Below are positions 4,519 through 6,117 of a stretch of 6,117 nt of DNA, one piece after another. Positions within the stretch are counted from its first letter, which is position 1, and every line of letters begins with the position of its first letter. The stretch covers positions 1-6,117 of the forward strand of contig JAFUCW010000469.1 in assembly GCA_017459485.1 (NCBI GenBank), written 5' to 3'. The translations under genes were made by a program, and so were the position numbers. Under the pieces are notes generated by a model. That model ran no database searches, was not told the origin of the DNA, and saw only the letters and a list, made by a program, of their open reading frames with translations. The DNA is from Eggerthellaceae bacterium (GTDB lineage Bacteria; Actinomycetota; Coriobacteriia; Coriobacteriales; Eggerthellaceae).

Positions 4519-5061
4519 CTACAGCGAATCGCGCAGGGTACGAAGCTTGTCGGCAACCGCAGGGTCTATGCGTTCTGCCACCTTGTGCTTGACCGCCACC
4601 TTGGGCGACTCGTCAAGGCGCGTTTCTTCGTCGAGCAGCTCCGATTCGCGGGAAAAGCCGTTGGACGACATGCGGTCCACTCCCCCGCCGAACACCGTGT
4701 CCTGCACGCCGGCATCGGAAGACACGACCACCACCTCCCAGCCGCGTTCGCGCGCGTCGTAGGCAAGCTTTTCAATGCGCTGGTCTGCGGTCACCCCCGC
4801 CGAAGTGAAAATCACGCGCACGTCGCCGATGCGTTCGTCGGAACCGGCAGAGAGGCTGTTGTCCCCTCCATCGTAGACGATGATGGCTTCCTCGTAGTCG
4901 CGCCCCATGTAGGCAATCGTGTCGTTCAACAGCGCCTCGCGGCTCTTGTTCAGCCGGTCATCAGTGTAGTCGGGATTGTCGCGCAGGTGCGTATAGCGGC
5001 TGCCCGAACGCAGCACGTTGTATCCGTCGACGATAAGAAGTTTTTTACGTCTGTTTGCCAT
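4519..5061 (-). CDS. YacP/Rae1-like NYN-domain ribonuclease
   Basis: This 180-residue protein spans one NYN (PIN-like) domain, the usual size of YacP proteins (about 170). Visible family marks are LLIVDGYNVLR at residues 8-18 (D12), SREALLND at 40-47, IIVYDGGDN at 60-68 (D64), the segment FTSAGVTADQRIEKL at 85-99 (D93, E97), and VVVSSDAGVQDTVF at 111-124 (D116). These acidic residues would bind the metal. Bacillus subtilis YacP (Rae1) is a ribosome-associated endoribonuclease that cuts mRNA during translation; the same role here is inference. The C-terminal 40 residues are charged and helical. The start is fixed by MANRRKKLLIVDG, and a strong extended -10 lies only 6 nt before the ATG. There is no Shine-Dalgarno, so the mRNA looks leaderless. 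It is transcribed divergently from the two-TM protein gene. Confidence 0.85.
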   Translation of the reverse strand: MANRRKKLLIVDGYNVLRSGSRYTHLRDNPDYTDDRLNKSREALLNDTIAYMGRDYEEAIIVYDGGDNSLSAGSDERIGDVRVIFTSAGVTADQRIEKLAYDARERGWEVVVVSSDAGVQDTVFGGGVDRMSSNGFSRESELLDEETRLDESPKVAVKHKVAERIDPAVADKLRTLRDSL

Positions 5062-5067
5062 GAAAGA

Positions 5068-5095
5068 ATTGTAGCAATCAACCCGCGCAAGTAAA
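5068..5095 (-). promoter_or_regulatory. promoter of the yacP-like gene, leaderless type
   Basis: On the minus strand TGCTACAAT (5076-5068) is an extended -10 (TG-n, 5 of 6 to TATAAT). A -35-like TTTACT (5095-5090) is 16 bp upstream. Only TCTTTC separates the -10 from the ATG at 5061, so the start site should fall on or beside the A of the start codon. Confidence 0.55.
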
Positions 5096-5106
5096 CGCCC
5101 CCTTCA

Positions 5107-5124
5107 GTTGACAGGCAAGTCAAC
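5107..5124. promoter_or_regulatory. 18-bp inverted repeat, probable operator
   Basis: GTTGAC-AGGCAA-GTCAAC is a perfect 6-6-6 inverted repeat. It lies 11 bp upstream of the -35 of the yacP-like gene and in the shared divergent gap. Its size and symmetry suit a dimeric HTH regulator. It is not a terminator, because no T run follows on either strand. Confidence 0.45.
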
Positions 5125-5146
5125 ATCAAGGAACCGCTAGCCGCCG

Positions 5147-5168
5147 AACGCCCCCCTTTTCGGGCGTT
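5147..5168. repeat. GC-rich hairpin in the yacP/two-TM gene gap
   Basis: AACGCCC (5147-5153) pairs with GGGCGTT (5162-5168) around CCCTTTTC, a 7-bp stem with an 8-nt loop. No terminal T run is present on either strand. A second AACGCCCCC (5096-5104) resembles its left arm. The remainder of the 239-bp gap (5062-5300) shows only promoters. Confidence 0.4.
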
Positions 5169-5232
5169 AGCTCTCCGCCAACCAACTATCCGCTATCCAA
5201 AGACAATGTGAGGCGCTTCACACAGTACGGCT

Positions 5233-5268
5233 CTGACACGTTCGCTTCTGCCTTCTATGCGGTAAGAT
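5233..5268 (+). promoter_or_regulatory. possible promoter region of the two-TM protein gene
   Basis: CTGACA (5233-5238) is 5 of 6 to the -35 consensus, but the hexamer 17 bp on is only TATGCG. A better -10, TAAGAT (5263-5268), is 24 bp away and would have to work without that -35. The promoter is probably here, but its exact boxes are not decided. Confidence 0.3.
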
Positions 5269-5300
5269 ACACGATGCAACAAAACAAGGAGCAAGTTTTC

Positions 5301-6117
5301 ATGTCAACGAGAAATCCGCTCAACGAGCGCTACCAGAACACCGACGACCGCGCAGGAAAGACGCGCAAAAGCGCGGCTTCCGCCAAACCGGTTTCAAAAG
5401 CCGCATCAAGCGTCCATGTGCAAGGCAAGACGAGCGAAGAGCCGAAAGGGCTTTTGGCGCGCGCCACGAAAAGGGCCAACAAAAACGCGTCCAAGAAGCA
5501 AAATGCAAGCAAGGAAACCGTGGAGCGTCGCAAAGAGCAGGCGCTGCGTTCGAAGTACTATAACCCCGACACGCCCGAATACAAAAAATGGCGCAAGGTA
5601 TGGTGGGGCATGCTTGCCGGCGCCATCGCCTGCACGGCACTGTCGTTCTTCGCGAGCGGCACAGACGGCATGACCGGTGTTACCTACGTGTTTATCGTAC
5701 TTAGCTACGTGCTGCTCATCGGGGCTATTGTGCTCGACTTCACGCATATCAGAAAGCTGCGCAACGAATACCAAGATCGCATGATTGCCGAAGAGAAATC
5801 CAAGAAGAACTCCGCCAAGCGCAAGGAAGCCGCCGCCGAAGCGAGGCGCAGCGCCAAGGAGTCCGAAGAAGCTGCCAACCAGGAACAACCCGAAGAGGAG
5901 CGCAAGCTCTTCCGCGGTCTTTTCACCCGTAAGCGCGCAAGCGACGCCGTCGCTACGGCAAAAAGCGCTCAGGCGCGCGCCGCAGCGGAAACATCCGATG
6001 ATGCAGGAAACGACGACGCTCCGTCTGCAGAGTCCCCGGCAGGCACCGACGTCAATGGCTCCGCTGCCGAGACCGCGGGCAAAGAGCGGAAGGGACCGCA
6101 CGTGAGACTGGTTTCCT
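5301..6117 (+). CDS. uncharacterised two-TM membrane protein with charged tails, 3' end cut
   Basis: At least 272 residues are encoded with no stop before the window edge. Residues 1-95 are basic and low-complexity (many K, R, A, S), followed by NPDTPEYKKWRKVWW. Two membrane segments lie at about 101-119 (WWGMLAGAIACTALSFF) and 125-146 (VTYVFIVLSYVLLIGAIVL), joined by a very short loop (SGTDGMTG). By the positive-inside rule both tails are cytoplasmic. Residues 150-210 are a Lys/Glu/Ala-rich likely coiled coil with RKLFRGLFTRKR near its end; 220-260 are acidic, Ala/Ser-rich and probably disordered. I do not recognise the family, and no catalytic motif is visible. The ATG is preceded by AAGGAG (5286-5291) with 9-nt spacing. 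The charged tails could serve in scaffolding or nucleic-acid contact at the membrane, but this is speculation. Confidence 0.8.
   Translation, partial: MSTRNPLNERYQNTDDRAGKTRKSAASAKPVSKAASSVHVQGKTSEEPKGLLARATKRANKNASKKQNASKETVERRKEQALRSKYYNPDTPEYKKWRKVWWGMLAGAIACTALSFFASGTDGMTGVTYVFIVLSYVLLIGAIVLDFTHIRKLRNEYQDRMIAEEKSKKNSAKRKEAAAEARRSAKESEEAANQEQPEEERKLFRGLFTRKRASDAVATAKSAQARAAAETSDDAGNDDAPSAESPAGTDVNGSAAETAGKERKGPHVRLVS

Noticed and set aside
5406..6101. Long minus-strand reading frame (231 codons) opposite the two-TM protein gene
   Set aside because: The plus-strand frame has a good Shine-Dalgarno and sensible domain layout. The antisense product is a low-complexity hydrophobic shadow.

Overview
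The window looks like a chromosomal segment of a moderately GC-rich actinobacterium. The best guess is Coriobacteriia (Eggerthellaceae type), from overall codon bias and the feel of the DUF454, HerA-like and YacP-like proteins. That placement is an impression from reading, not a database match. The two halves differ. Positions 1-2700 are an accessory stretch with three small toxin-antitoxin (TA) loci around one membrane-protein gene. Positions 2700-6117 hold ordinary, well-kept genes.

Accessory half. On the minus strand at the left edge is a DUF2281-like antitoxin followed by an overlapping PIN-domain (VapC-type) toxin. The toxin starts at a GTG and is cut by the window edge. Next, also on the minus strand, is a decayed HEPN/MNT locus. 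The MNT nucleotidyltransferase domain is intact, but its partner survives only as a 47-residue tail that still carries the HEPN RX4HXY motif. Divergent from it is a DUF454 (YbaN-like) inner-membrane protein on the plus strand. It is followed by a third TA pair on the plus strand: an AbrB/MazE-fold antitoxin overlapping a RelE/ParE toxin. Three intergenic sites around this pair carry tandem TTGACG motifs spaced exactly 10 bp apart, and the pair's transcription start lies on a 7-bp triplet repeat.

Housekeeping half. On the minus strand, a YacP/Rae1-like NYN-domain RNase gene is followed after 71 bp by a HerA-like ATPase (DUF853, YjgR-like). The yacP-like gene has an extended -10 only 6 bp from its ATG and no Shine-Dalgarno sequence, which suggests a leaderless mRNA. 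The ATPase gene has its own consensus TATAAT, and its Shine-Dalgarno sequence sits in the loop of a small hairpin. Two intrinsic-terminator-like hairpins follow the ATPase gene in the convergent gap with the relE-like toxin. On the plus strand, divergent from yacP, is an unrecognised protein with two membrane segments and highly charged tails, cut by the right edge.

No tRNA, rRNA, CRISPR array, transposase or insertion sequence was seen. No gap between genes exceeds 300 bp. The unexplained signals most worth following are the 10-bp-phased TTGACG repeats, the collapsed HEPN/MNT locus and the leaderless yacP start.
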